Origin: Branchipolynoe longqiensis
Lineage: Eukaryota; Annelida; Polychaeta; Phyllodocida; Polynoidae
NCBI GenBank assembly: GCA_030323885.1
Contig: CM059189.1
Location: 50,193,661 to 50,257,660, forward strand
DNA length: 64,000 bases
Reading direction: 5' to 3'
In this document: in pieces, positions 1 to 10,774 of the stretch
How the letters are laid out: the number at the start of each line of letters is the position of its first letter
Numbering within the stretch: the stretch's first letter is position 1
The notes under the pieces: model-generated
What the model was told of the DNA's origin: nothing
The model's input: only the letters and a program-made list of their open reading frames with translations
The model's database searches: none
Program-made: the position numbers and the translations under genes

Positions 1-275
1 GTGTGGCACTTCCAACACTTGTAGAGTCAAACTAATGACTTACAAAATTTATACTTGTCGCTACGTACCCTGGTGCTCCACATTACTAGGATAGGGCAAG
101 GATTAGTTAGGTCGGTATCAGGATAATCTGACTGAGTAGGAAATCGGGGCATGGTGCCAACAAGCTGGTCTCCCAGTGGGGCAGCACTATAAAGTTGCCT
201 TCAGTATGCACTGTCTCATGTCGGTATCTGACCTAATATGTCCTCAGATGTAAATTTCCAACAAATAACATACTT
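1..275 (+). mobile_element. tRNA-derived SINE, 5'-cut copy
   Basis: This copy reads head-to-tail on the plus strand but lacks the tRNA-like head, which lies off the window edge. The body motifs shared by all copies here are present in order: 'tgacttacaaaatttatac', 'gatagggcaaggatt', 'gtctcccagtggggcagc' and 'actataaagttgcc'. The tail near 225-270 is mutated, so the copy looks old. Family identity is inferred from comparison with the other copies in the window. Confidence 0.7.
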
Positions 276-359
276 GGTTGTTTACGTTGGTCCCATGTTG
301 CATGCTCCGTGTTGCCTGGATGGTCACATTATTCATCCCATGAGAATGTATTGACTGGA

Positions 360-668
360 CATATGGGCATCTGGGCATCTGGGATTTAGGACATCTGGGT
401 TTCTTTGGTATCTGGGCATGTGGGTTTGTGGGAATCTGGGTATCTAGGCTTCTGGGGTATCTGGGCATATGAGCATGTGGGCATGTGGGCTTTTGGGATT
501 GTGGGCATGTGGGGTTGTGGGCGTATGGGCATGTGGGTTTGTGAGCATCTGGGTTTGTGGGAAACTGGGCATGTGGGCATGTGGGCTTGTTTGTCGTATA
601 TGAGAATGTGTGCATCTGGACATCTGGGCTTTGGACATCTGGACATCTGGACATCTGGACACTGTGCT
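360..668. repeat. 12-bp-type minisatellite (GTGGGCATGTGG-like)
   Basis: Degenerate tandem units of about 12 bp, such as 'gtgggcatgtgg' and 'catctgggtttg', run for 300 bp and end in repeats of 'acatctgg'. The open frames across it on both strands come from a unit length divisible by three and are not genes. Confidence 0.8.
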
Positions 669-683
669 CTCTGGTTACCATAG

Positions 684-943
684 TTACGATCTATTAATAG
701 ATGCATAAGCAGCCCATCTCCATCTGGTTTGGAGGCGTTCTATTTGTGGATACACATCTATTTCTGTGAGGATTAATTTCCCTGACCTTGGCTGGTCTAC
801 TCGTCACGTGACGTTGTGCTTGTACAGGTAATACACTTACACAAACAGCGGTAATGACGAGTGGGTCCGGGCTGCAGGCTTAGTTCGAGTACATGTTTAT
901 CTACATAGAGCCGAGCTGCACAGTGTTGATGAGATGACCAGCT
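684..943. other. No recognisable feature
   Basis: I see no coding frame, array or inverted repeat in this stretch. Confidence 0.5.
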
Positions 944-1269
944 GGTTGGTTGTTGGAGTTTTACGTCCTGGCAACATCTAAGCTCATATCAGAATGGGTA
1001 CTGACATGTGACAGTGCACACTCATGGCAACTTTATAGTTCTGCCCCACTGGACAACCAGGCTTCTAGCACCAGGACCCGATATCCCACTCAGTCACATT
1101 ATCCTGACACTGAGCTAACCAGTCCTTGCCCTATCCTATTAATGCTGAGCACCAGGCTAGGAAGCGACACGTATTAATTTAGTAAGTCACTGGTTTGACT
1201 CGATCGGGAATCGAACTCCAAATCTCCCGCACGGGAGGCCTGCGCTCTAACGATTGGGCCACTGCGACC
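944..1269 (-). mobile_element. tRNA-derived SINE, near full length (short-head type)
   Basis: On the plus strand the copy starts with the tail 'ggttggttgttggag' and ends with the tRNA-like head. Read on the minus strand, the head has box A-like 'tggcccaatcg' and box B-like 'gagttcgattcc', followed by the body and the tail. It is one of the two most complete copies in the first 10 kb and is useful for defining the family. Confidence 0.8.
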
Positions 1270-1415
1270 AGTTAGTTAGTAGACTACACGTTTAACTACA
1301 TGGCATGGAGCTGCACCCATACAGATGTCACGTGACCAGTAACGTGACCAGTGTTCTGACTGTGTTGCTGGGGAAACATCCTTACAATTGTAATTCCCAA
1401 CAGTCGGACACACAT

Positions 1416-2361
1416 GGGCCATATGCAGGAGTCAGTGTTATCGAGCCAAAACGCATTTAGAGGGGATTTCTGGTTTAGGGCCGAAAAGTCGGTATGCACG
1501 AGTCAGTGATAGGCCTAACACCACGCGTTTAAGGTCCGCGACACTAACCCCGTTTCATATGAGGTTTAAGGGCGGTGTTAGCGTAAGGTTGTGGCCAAAT
1601 CTATTCAATGCTATCATATTTAACAGAATTACATATGCAATAAGTGAAATTTCATTAAGTTAACCCTAAATCCGAAGCAATATTAATGCTGCCGCCGCAT
1701 GGGCGGCGATGTTAATATTGTCAAATCGAATCGACGAACATAAAGTAAACAAATCGCCGGCGCCGCCAGTATGGAAAGCGACATCGATGCGGCGGCTGCG
1801 GCGATTTGTTTACTTTACATTCGTCGATTCGAACATATAAATATTAATATCGCCTCCGTTATGGTGGCAGCATTAATATTGATCCGAATTTAGGGTTAAT
1901 TTCATCAAATGTCACTTATTGCGTATCTAATTCTGTTAAATATGACAGCATTGAATAGATTTGGGCCTAATGCACTCGCTCTACCTGCTATGGAAAACGG
2001 TGGCTGCGGCGATTTGTTTACTTTACATTCGTCGATTCGAACATATAAATATTAATATCGCCGCCGTTACGGTGGCAGCTTTAATATTGCTTCGAATTTA
2101 GGGTTAATTTCCTCAAATTTCACTTATTACGTATTTAATTCTGTTAAATAAATATGATCGCATTTAATATATTTAAGCCTAATATATCGCTACAGACACA
2201 GAGGGATTTCCCAAATCTATAAATAAATTCACGTTTAGCTATAATGAAAGTGTTATGCGCTCCTGCATACGACTTGACACAGTTCGCGACGTCGGCGATA
2301 GCTACCCGGTAATAGGCTCTAACACCAAACCCCGCTAACACTGACTCCTGCATATGGCCCA
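1416..2361. mobile_element. Foldback element with duplicated right arm
   Basis: Outer arms of 25 bp are exact inverse copies (1416-1440 and 2337-2361). Inside, a left arm at 1593-1767 pairs with a right arm at 1789-1967 around a loop of about 20 bp. A second, diverged copy of the right arm follows at 1996-2183. Arms carry short GC-rich blocks (GCCGCCGC/GCGGCGGC) within AT-rich sequence. There is no ORF, so it is a non-autonomous palindromic DNA element or a rearranged MITE pair. The class is unassigned. Confidence 0.7.
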
Positions 2362-2429
2362 AGGACTCTTCAGTTATATTTAAGTAATATTGTTTTGAAC
2401 AAAATAAATCATAGTCACACGGATTGAGC

Positions 2430-2475
2430 GGTAAGACCTTAGATGTTACCAGGACGTGAAACTCCAACAACCATC
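2430..2475 (+). mobile_element. SINE tail fragment
   Basis: Matches only the 3' stem-loop and tail of the dispersed SINE ('gttaccaggacgtgaaactc' then 'caacaacc'). Confidence 0.6.
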
Positions 2476-2868
2476 CCTCAGAGCCTTATGGCTGGGTTGC
2501 TAGGGTACATCAAGTACCTGTCATATAAACAATTTCACAGTGTCCTGGATCTATCACAATTATACCTGTCAAGTAACCACCCCTCATATGTAGAATTATG
2601 CTCCTAATTATGTCCTTCCAAATGGGTTATGTGTGTACAAATGAGAATGGAATGCAACGTGGACTGAAGCACTAATTAGTCGTGATGATTATGGGATGGC
2701 GCCGGACGCAGGCTGGTGGTAATAGCGATATCATCCTCACACACAGGTGCACAAGGCAACGGCAGGAAGCGCTACTTAGCAGCCGAATAAAACAGTGCCC
2801 GATAGGGGGTTTCAGGTCCTAGCTTCTCCACAGGACAGCTTTCTCCTGAAAATGTGGATGTTGATTTT
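2476..2868. other. No recognisable feature
   Basis: About 390 bp between SINE copies, with no coding frame or repeat that I can support. Confidence 0.45.
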
Positions 2869-2872
2869 TTTT

Positions 2873-3182
2873 GGTTGCTGGAGTATTACATCCTGACAAC
2901 ATCTAATGTCATATCAGGACGGGTACCGACTTGTGCCGGTGTGAGTTTATAGTGCTGCCTAACTGGGAGATCAGGCCACCAGCACCTGGAGCCGATATCT
3001 CACACAGCCACATTATCCTGATCCTGTGCTAACCAGTTCTTGCCCTATCCTATTAATGCTGAGCGCCCGGGCTAGGTAGCAACAAGTATCAATTCTATAA
3101 GTCATTGGATTGACTCGGTTGGGATTCGAACTCTCGACCTTCCGCACAGGAACCCTGCGCTCTACCGATTCGGCCACCGAGT
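2873..3182 (-). mobile_element. tRNA-derived SINE, full-length type
   Basis: Runs from tail ('ggttgctggagtattac') to tRNA-like head ('tctaccgattcggccaccg' on the plus strand). It abuts an oppositely oriented tail fragment at 3190-3298, forming a head-to-body inverted pair. Confidence 0.8.
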
Positions 3183-3189
3183 CCGATGT

Positions 3190-3298
3190 GTTGGGCAGCA
3201 CTATGAAGTTGCCATGAGTGCACACTGCCACAAGTCGGTACCCATCCTGATATGACCTGAGATGTTGCTAGTATGTAAAACAACAACAAACAAAACAA
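3190..3298 (+). mobile_element. SINE 3' fragment
   Basis: Begins at 'gggcagcactatgaagttgc' and runs through the stem-loop to a tail of 'aacaacaaacaaaac'. The head and first half are missing. Confidence 0.7.
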
Positions 3299-3471
3299 TA
3301 TATAAGTTTTGAAAGTGAGCAGAGTGACAGTTGGCTCACGGTGTAGAGGAGGCGGGGAGGAGAGAATGCCCGCTCCGCAGTGAATAACGTGGAAGTTAAG
3401 GTGGTTAGAGAGAAACATTAAGGGGCTGCCATTATTTATATTCACATAATAAATTATATAGTATACATATA

Positions 3472-3649
3472 CAGTAAAACCTCCCTAACCTCCCACCTCC
3501 GCAGATCGACCACTCCCCTATATCGATCGCTTTATTTGGGTCCCAACAATACTATTATAACCATATTCTAACTCCCTAACCCGACCACCTCCCTAAATCG
3601 ACCACTTAGAGTCGGTCCCAAAGTCGGTCGATTTAGAGAGGTTTTACTG
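3472..3649. mobile_element. pogo/Tc1-mariner-like MITE, copy 1
   Basis: Terminal inverted repeats start CAGTAAAACCTC and end GAGGTTTTACTG, flanked on both sides by TA, the target duplication expected for Tc1/mariner/pogo elements. It is 178 bp with no ORF. Interior blocks 'gatcgaccactcccctat' and 'gatcgctttatttgggtccc' recur in inverse orientation in copies 2 (7141) and 3 (56495). Confidence 0.85.
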
Positions 3650-3932
3650 TATGTATAATATATATATATGTGTTTGTGTGCTTAGTTTGATCTCACAAAA
3701 TATGGAAGCTTTTGACGACGGCCTCTCGATTGAGGCTGACAATGCAGAATGCACTGTTGCATATACATACATTCTGTGCAGCAAATTGCGCGCACTCAGC
3801 ACAAATAGCAATCTGTATGATCAGCACAGCGCCAGGGGGCGCCCTGTGGGGGTTATTTATAGAACTAGCCCCGCCGACCATTGTCGCACGACAGGGGGCG
3901 CTGTGATGGTGACAGAAGGCCGCTTCGTGGAT

Positions 3933-4273
3933 TGGTTGTTGGAGTATTACGTCCTGGTAATATCTAAGGTCATATCAGGATGAGTTGACTTGTGACAGTG
4001 CACACTCATGGTGACTTAATAGTGCTGCACCACTGAGAAATCAGGCCACTGGCACCATGACTCGATATCCAACTCAGTCTCTTTATCCTGACACTGAGCC
4101 AACCAGTCCTTGCCGAATCGTAATATATGCCGAGCGCCTGGCTAGGAAGCGACAAGTATCAATCTTTAAGTCATTGGTTTGACTCGACCTGGGTTCGAAC
4201 CCACAAACGCATGGGTTCGGATCCCAAGATCTCCCAAAACGAGAGACGGACGCTCAACTCATTCGGCCGTCCC
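3933..4273 (-). mobile_element. tRNA-derived SINE, long-head subfamily
   Basis: The body and tail match the other copies, but the head is longer. On the minus strand it reads 'cggccgaatgagttgagc' (box A region), a long variable-arm-like segment, then 'gtgggttcgaaccc' (box B). The layout resembles a type II (Leu/Ser-like) tRNA. The tail is at 3933. Confidence 0.8.
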
Positions 4274-4327
4274 GTTCTGGTGTATAGACTAACTAAAACT
4301 AAACCTGTAAATTAATATAATTTAACA

Positions 4328-4809
4328 CCGGTGTCGCAGTTTCAGCCATGCGCCAGTTTCAGCCATGCACATAGACTCAAACTCAAGGCATTGTCAATGG
4401 TCGTGAGCAATCTTCATACAGAAAATACAGAAAAAGTGAAATATCTCTAAAACTACACCATATATTAACAAATCGCTTGGTACACATATAGAAAACATCT
4501 TTACCAAAAAGATTATATATAAGGTTAGGGTTCTTGATTTCTATTAATTTTGAATAAAACTAATGTTTTGCACTGCGCGTACCGTCAAACGTAAAGCATT
4601 GTCAATGGTGGTGAGCAATCTTCATACAGAAAATCCAGGAAAAGTGAAATATTTCTAAAACCACACAACCTAGAAACAAATCGCTTGCTACACATATAGA
4701 AAACATCTTTACCAAAAACATTATATTAAATTTATAAGGTTAGTGACTCACGACCATTGACAATGCCTTGAGTTTGAGTCTATGCGCACGGCTGAAACTG
4801 CGACACTGG
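4328..4809. mobile_element. MITE with about 65-bp inverted repeats
   Basis: The left end 'ccggtgtcgcagtttcagcc' is mirrored at the right end ('ggctgaaactgcgacactgg'). The pairing continues inward through 'actcaaggcattgtcaatgg'. The interior holds a roughly 240-bp unit repeated about twice ('gagcaatcttcatacagaaa' at 4406 and 4614). The same unit recurs in inverse orientation at 53610-54010. No ORF; superfamily unassigned. Confidence 0.7.
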
Positions 4810-4917
4810 CACGTCCAAAGGGCTCGATTGCAGTACTCGAACCTCCGTGTCCATTTCTTGCATTTGTGGGGTGTTTGTGAACTATCAGTCACTGGCTGCA
4901 GGACTGTAGCATTGAAT

Positions 4918-6440
4918 AAAACGTGTGCTGTTGGTGTGTGCTGTATGATGTGTGCTATGTGATATGTGTTGTGTGCTGTGTGCGGTGTGATGTGTGATGT
5001 GTGCTGTGTGATGTGTGATGTGTGCTGTGTGATGTGTGCTATGTGATGTGTGATGTGTGATGTGTGTTGTGTGCATTGTGATGTGTGTTGTGTGATGTGT
5101 GTTGTGTTTTGTGTGCTGTTGGTGTGTGATGTATGATGTGTGTTGTGTACTGTGTGTTGTGTGCTGTGTGATGTGTGTTGTGTGCTGTGTGTTGTGTGTC
5201 GTGTGCTGTCGGTGTGTGCATGATGTGTGCTGTGCGATATGTGTTGTGTGCTGTGTGCGGTGTGATGTGTGACGTGTGATGTGTGCTAGGTGACGTGTGA
5301 TGTGTGCTGTGTGTTGTGTGGTGTGTGGTGTGTGTTGTGTGATGTGTGCTGTGTGCCGTGTGATGTGTGATGTGTGAGCTGTGTGGTGTGATGTGTGTTG
5401 TGTGTTGTGTGTTGGGTGCTGTGTGTTGTGTGTTGTGATGTGTGCTCTGTGATGTATGCTGTGTGATGTGTGTTGTGTGATGTGTGATTTGTGATGTGTG
5501 TTGTCTATTGTGTGGTGTGTGGTGTGTGATGTGTGTTGTGTGTTTTGTGTTGTATGGTGTGTGGTGTGTGATGTATATTGTGTGCTGTGTGCTGTATGCT
5601 CTGTGTTCTGTGCTCTGTGCTCTGTGGTCTATGCTATGTGCACTGTTTTCTGTGCTCTGTTTTCTGTGCTCTGTGCGCTGTGTGCTGTGTTCTGTCCTAT
5701 GTGTGTTGTGTTCTGTGTTCTGTGCTATGTATGTTTTGTTCTGTGTTCTGTGCTCTGTGTTTTGTGCTCTGTGCTCTGTGGTCTGTGGTCTGTGCTCTGT
5801 GCGATGTGATCTGTGTTATGTGCTCTGTGCTCTGTGTTCTGTTATATGTGACCTGTGCTCTGTGCTCTGTGATATGTGCTCTGTGTTATGTGCTCTGTGC
5901 TCAGTGCTATGTGCTCTCTGTTATGTGTTCTGTGATCTGTGCTATGTGTTCTGTGCGATGTGCGATGTGCTCTGTGTTCTCTGCTCTGTGTTCTGTGCTC
6001 TGTGTTATGTGTTCTGTGCTCTGTGTTCTGTGATATGTGATATGTGATATGTGATCTGCGATCTGTGCTCTGTGATGTGTGTTTTGTGTTCAGTGCTCTG
6101 TGATCTGTGATCTGTGTTCTGTGCTCTGTGCTCTGTGCTCTGCGATGTGTGATATGTGATGTGTGCGTTGTGTCCTGTGCTCTGTGTTCTGTGCGTTGTG
6201 GTTTGTGCTCTGTGCGCTCTGTTCTGTGTTGAGTGTGTCCTGCGTTCTGTGTTCTGTGCTCTGTTCTTTGTGCTATGTGTTCTGAGCTCTGTGCTCTATG
6301 TTCTGTTCTCTGTGTTCTGTGCTCTGTGCTCTGTGTTCCGTGTTCTATGTTCTGTTGCTATGTTCTGTGCTTTGTGCTATGTGTTCTGTGTTCTGTGTTC
6401 TGTGCTCTGCGCTGTGTGTTCTGTGCTCTGTATTCTGTAC
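4918..6440. repeat. TGTG-type low-complexity array, 1.5 kb
   Basis: The first part is built of 'tgtgatg', 'tgtgctg' and 'tgtgttg' heptamers. From about 5580 it shifts to 6-bp 'ctctgtg/ttctgtg' units. The long Cys/Val/Leu-rich frames are artefacts of a repeat with few stop codons. The array passes into CTCTACT-type repeats at 6441-6600. Confidence 0.9.
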
Positions 6441-6600
6441 TCTCGACTCTGATCTCTCGTCTCTCTCGTCTCTCTCTTCTCTCACTAGTGTCTCTCTACT
6501 CTCTCTACTCGCTCTCCACTGTCTATGCTTTCTATACTGTCTACCCTCTCTACTCTCTCTCGACTCTCTGTACTCTCTGCCTTCCCTCCTTTCCCCACTG
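6441..6600. repeat. CTCTCTACT-type microsatellite
   Basis: Pyrimidine-rich degenerate units such as 'ctctctactctctctactc' continue directly from the TGTG array. Confidence 0.75.
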
Positions 6601-6799
6601 CCTTTACTCCCACCATGTATGGGTGTACATCCGACGCTAGCAGTTTCCGACAACACGTAAATAAGGCTGACTTTCGGGTGGCTTGTATTTCCGTCCCTGC
6701 TATTAACCAATTAGCAAGACACTGTTCAATTAACCATTCGTGAAAACGAGGCTTAATATGGTCAACTATCAAGGCGCTATACCCTCCTACAGTGACCAT

Positions 6800-7070
6800 G
6801 ACTTGTATAATTAACCAACCAGTTGTCCACAACTGGTTCATCAAAGGCTGTGGTATGTGCTGTCCTGTCTGTGGGTAAGTGCATATAAAAGACCCCTTGT
6901 GTCTTATCGGAAAGAGTAGACTATGTGGCGGCAGTGGGTTTCCTCCTAAGAAATATGTCAGAATGACCATTTGTCGGACGTCCAATAGCCGATGATAAAA
7001 ATCAATGTGCTCTAGAGGCGTTGTTAAATAAAGCAAAGCTTTTGTATAATTAATACCAAGAACATTTACT
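6800..7070 (+). mobile_element. Molluscan-type short interspersed repeat
   Basis: Starts with a hairpin ('ccagttgtccacaactgg'). It contains 'ctgtggtatgtgctgtcctg' and 'tgcatataaaagacccctt' and ends 'gcgttgttaaataaagcaaa'. From memory this pattern is widespread in gastropod and bivalve genomes and transcripts, and it is the main clue to the organism. It has no ORF. The exact family name is not assigned because I could not search. Confidence 0.55.
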
Positions 7071-7140
7071 TGCATCCTAATGCAGCAAAAGTATTTACTG
7101 CAGTCACCTGTTTATCTGCGCAATCAGACTCACACAATTA

Positions 7141-7333
7141 CATTAAATCCTCTCTAAATCGACCGACCATGGAACCGACTTTAAATGGTCTATTTAGGGA
7201 GGTGGTCGGTTTAGGGAGTTAAAAAAAATCGTTAGAATGGTATTGTATGGGCGATCGCTTGGGATTGATATAAAGCAATCGATATAGGGGAGTGGTCGAT
7301 CTGTGGAGGTGGTCGGTTAGAGAGGTTTTACTG
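7141..7333. mobile_element. pogo/Tc1-mariner-like MITE, copy 2
   Basis: 193 bp flanked by TA. The right end GAGGTTTTACTG is intact and the left end is degraded (CATTAAATCCTC). Same interior and orientation as copy 3, opposite to copy 1. Confidence 0.8.
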
Positions 7334-7470
7334 TATATGTGTGTGATACACAATTCACACACCCATCTTCCATGGTTCTCAGAAAGATGGCAACTAAGTT
7401 TCAGGGTGAAAGAAAGAAGAAAAAGACAAAAAAAAGATGGGATATGAAAGCACACTACAGTGCACTGGAT

Positions 7471-7798
7471 GGTTGGTTGGTTGTTGGAGTTTTACAGTCC
7501 TGGCAGCATCCAAGGTCATATCAGAATGGGCACCGACTTGTGACAGTGCACACTCATGGCGACGTTATAGTGCTCCCCCACTGGGAGACCAGGCTGCTGG
7601 CAGCATGACCTGATATCCCACTCACTCATATTATCCTGATACTGTGCTAACCAGGCCTTATCCTATCCTATTAATGTCGAGTGCCAGGCTAGGAAGCGAC
7701 AAATATCAATTTTGTGAGTCATTGATTTGATACGACAGGGAATTGCACTCCCGGTCTCCCGCACGGGAGATCTGCGCTTTACCGATTCGGTCAGCACG
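7471..7798 (-). mobile_element. tRNA-derived SINE, full-length short-head type
   Basis: Contains the complete order tail, stem-loop, body and tRNA-like head, with the head ending near 'accgattcggtcagcac' on the plus strand. Confidence 0.85.
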
Positions 7799-7884
7799 TC
7801 TGCTAGAGTGTGCTGGGTGAGATCGTGACTTTAACGCCCATTTCATTTGTGAAGACCAGGTGAGGAAACATTATGAGTGCACTT

Positions 7885-8058
7885 CTTTTTTGTTTGTTGC
7901 TAAATATGTTTATTCCGCTGAATAAGTCTGCTGTCAGTGCCGAAGCACTGGTCTTCCAGCCGTTTTCCAATTCAGGGTTATTTACACAAAAATGGTATAT
8001 AGAGTAAGGTATGCAATAACTGGTGAATGCACAATTTGCTTCACGTAACACAATGAAT
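7885..8058 (-). mobile_element. LINE 3'-UTR fragment
   Basis: In reverse complement it matches the 3' end of the LINE at 22510-23965, including 'ggctggaagaccagtgcttc' and 'gcggaataaacatattt'. It carries the hairpin AGTGC-TTCG-GCACT. 5' truncated, with no coding part left. Confidence 0.7.
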
Positions 8059-8394
8059 TACTTGTGCATTATTTGAAATTAACTGTAAAAATAAAAACTA
8101 ATTGTTAGTAATTCAAAGTTACTGTAAAAGAATATTTGAAAGTAATTGTTAAAATCTATTTTTTTTTAAAGAAAGAAGCAAACTAAACATGACTAAACAC
8201 GCGAATGTACATTAGTTGTCAGTAACTGTAAACAAAATATATATAATTAAAAAGAAATTAAAATACACTGAGATACAATTCCATATAAAATCCTCAGAAC
8301 TCAAACTCTAATAAATTACTAAACATGCAGAATAGTGGGTTTTTTTTAAGTTAGACATTTAATTTGTTTTTATTTCCTTTCATTTTTTTTTGTA
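8059..8394. other. AT-rich stretch without feature
   Basis: AT-rich, with T runs and recurring 'agtaactgtaaa'-like motifs. Nothing I can assign. Confidence 0.45.
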
Positions 8395-8478
8395 GTAAAT
8401 ATGTTTATTCTACTGAATAACTCTTTGGTCAGTGCCAAATCACTCGTCTTGCAGCCATTTTTCAATTCAGGATTATTT
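8395..8478 (-). mobile_element. LINE 3'-UTR fragment (second copy)
   Basis: Short match in reverse complement to the same LINE 3' end ('gaataaacatatttact' side), with a decayed hairpin ('agtgccaaatcact'). Confidence 0.5.
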
Positions 8479-8823
8479 TCTGTGTCAAGGTTTCCGCTGT
8501 CATCTGCGCATGCCTGCATCCGTAAGAGGCGCCACTTGCATCATCAACGCCCCGAAGTAGAAAGGCTGCGCATGCCCAACACATACATATATGTTTTCGC
8601 GCCTCATTATGGCAGTTGCTGGAACAGGTGTATGTGTGTTGGAGGGGGGGGGTGCAGGTGTGTGTGGGGGGGGAGGAGGTCGACTTACTAAGGCATCACT
8701 GTTGACATCTGCAGACATATGAGCAAAATGCTTCCGCTGACATCTGATCTCAGATATGGCTCAGAGACCGACCTGTTGCCACTCGCAGTTCCGCACTGAG
8801 CTGCTCCCGACGAACAGAATAGA
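8479..8823. other. No recognisable feature
   Basis: Contains a G-rich run near 8641-8680 and nothing else I can assign. Confidence 0.4.
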
Positions 8824-8824
8824 G

Positions 8825-9150
8825 TTGGTTGTTGGAGTTCTAAAATCCTTCGAACATCTAAAGGTCATATCTATTATCAGGATGAGAACCGACTTTATAG
8901 TGCTGCCCCACTGGGATACCAGGCTGCCAGCACCATGACTCGATATCCCACTCAGTCACATTATCCTCACACTGAGCCAACTAGTCTTTTCCCTATCCTA
9001 ATGATGCCGGGCGCCTGGCTAGGAAGTGATATGTATGAAGTTTTAAGTCATTGGTTTGACTCGACCAGGGTTCGAACCCGAACCCGTGAGTTCGAATTCC
9101 ATGATCTACCAAAACGGGAGACGGATGCTCAACTCATTCGGTATCCCGAC
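8825..9150 (-). mobile_element. tRNA-derived SINE, long-head subfamily
   Basis: Same structure as the copy at 3933. The head side shows 'cagggttcgaacccgaaccc' and 'cggatgctcaactcattcgg' on the plus strand. A short internal deletion removes part of the segment after the stem-loop. Confidence 0.8.
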
Positions 9151-9326
9151 TGGTCATATATACTATTAACCAACAAAGCAACTAGTAGTGTTACCTTAAA
9201 ATGCTATAGTATATTATATTGTAAAGTCGACGGCTGGCGGTTTGAGTGGCGTAGATAGGGTAATAAGAAATCACTACAGGCAAGGAAGGAAAGTAGATAA
9301 AGAGTGAAAGCTAGGAGAGATTGATG

Positions 9327-10128
9327 GATTGATTGATTGGTGGTTGCTTTGCGCCGTGTCGGCAGCATAGGCCATATTCACGGCGAGAAATGTTTGTTTT
9401 TTGTTCAAACCATCGCTTTTACATGTAAAAGCAGACAATCAATTATGTGCCAATAGACACTAATTAAATTAGAAAGCTCACAATCATATATTTGTGGTCA
9501 AGGGAAACAAATTCCCATAGAAAAAGAAAAGTTCTATTAATAATTGATAGAATCCATTTAGTAAACTATATAAGGTGGTACAGTCCAGCTGCCCTCAAAA
9601 AGGCTAAAATGTTTTCCTGTTTTACCTTAGTAAAAAGGTCATGCATACTGTCTGCAGTGTAGAACTGTTGGCGCAGGGCCAAAAAATCAACGCAACTTAG
9701 TAAAATGTGTTTGAGTGTCAGTGGGGACTGACACCCAATACATTCAGGGGGATGTTCCCCCTTGAGCAGAAAAGCATGTGTAAGCCACGAGTGGCCAATA
9801 CGGCAGCGGCTAAGGACTACTTGGTCCCGCTGACCTCCTGCATGAGTCTGTGGTGGCTTTCCCACAGATGGTTCAATTTCTTTAAGTTTATTAATGTTTT
9901 CATCCCACTCATGTTGCCATTTGGATTTTATATGGGTGGCTATTAGTGGTTTCAGATCAGAGTGAGGGATCAGACACGGTTCAAGATCACAGTTCAGGGC
10001 CTTCTTCGCAGCCCGATCAGCTCGTTCGTTTCCTTGTATGCCGGCATGGCCAGGCACCCAGCACAGGTGGATATCATACCCATCCGTTGCCAGTTGGTTC
10101 TTTTTATAAATGACCGTTGCTAGAAAAG
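9327..10128 (-). mobile_element. I-type LINE, 5'-truncated: RNase H end and 3' UTR
   Basis: The minus-strand frame from about 10128 to 9566 encodes the C-terminal part of an RNase H domain, with WVPGHAGIQGNERADRAAK, the signature of RNase H in I-type LINEs. It is followed by a Cys/His segment (CIGCQ...LKHILLSC) typical of their C-termini. The 3' UTR down to 9327 ends in a (TCAA)n-type tail and includes a stem-loop CGCCGTG...CACGGCG just before it (9344-9382). The EN and RT domains are absent through 5' truncation. The lineage is inferred from the RNase H alone. Confidence 0.8.
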
Positions 10129-10774
10129 GGTGATTCGTTTTCAGTCCAGCAACAGCCAGGAGGCAAGAGAACGAATCACTCTATATAACATAGCTAGGAT
10201 TTATTTATAGTTTCAAGAACAAGATGGTGGTGATCACATGATCCAGTCTCCCAATCCCTAACAAGCATTCCTCTATTCACCAATGAGGATTCAATATCCT
10301 TGTTACCAAGCCATGGTTAGATCTGGCTACAGTGCCCTGTTGTATCTGGTGCAGTGATCCATAAGTAACTCTTGGAGGGGAGGGGGTATGTGAGGCAACT
10401 TCCCAAAGACTGTCCCACATGTCAAGAAGTGACCCTCTCTCAGGTCAAGAAGTGACCCTCTCTCTCTACTATATTGATACACAACTTCTATCCTGAATTA
10501 GTAGTAGATCACCAACTCCACATATACCTTATATGCCTTTGGTTTTACATACTATTTACCATTTTATAGACAAGTTGCAATTTATTATAACCGAGTTCTC
10601 CATATCCCATATCTGATATATCGGAACATTTTACAATATGACACTGACTTAATGCACCAGCTTTGTTTTTCATACCAATTGTGTTTTATTTTCGAAAACA
10701 TATTATATTACACATACCAAATATATTCATCATCAAATATATTTATTGCTATTATCACCATCATCGATCCCTTA
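10129..10774. other. No recognisable feature
   Basis: Mostly unique-looking, AT-rich sequence. A 22-bp unit ('caagaagtgaccctctct' core) is duplicated near 10425-10465. Confidence 0.4.

Noticed and set aside
1200..1269. Functional tRNA gene
   Set aside because: Boxes A and B are present but no proper cloverleaf or acceptor pairing forms, and the sequence continues into the SINE body.
5484..6640. Overlapping Cys/Val/Leu-rich open frames of up to 187 codons
   Set aside because: They lie wholly in the TGTG/CTGTG array, several frames are open at once, and the residue composition only reflects the repeat.
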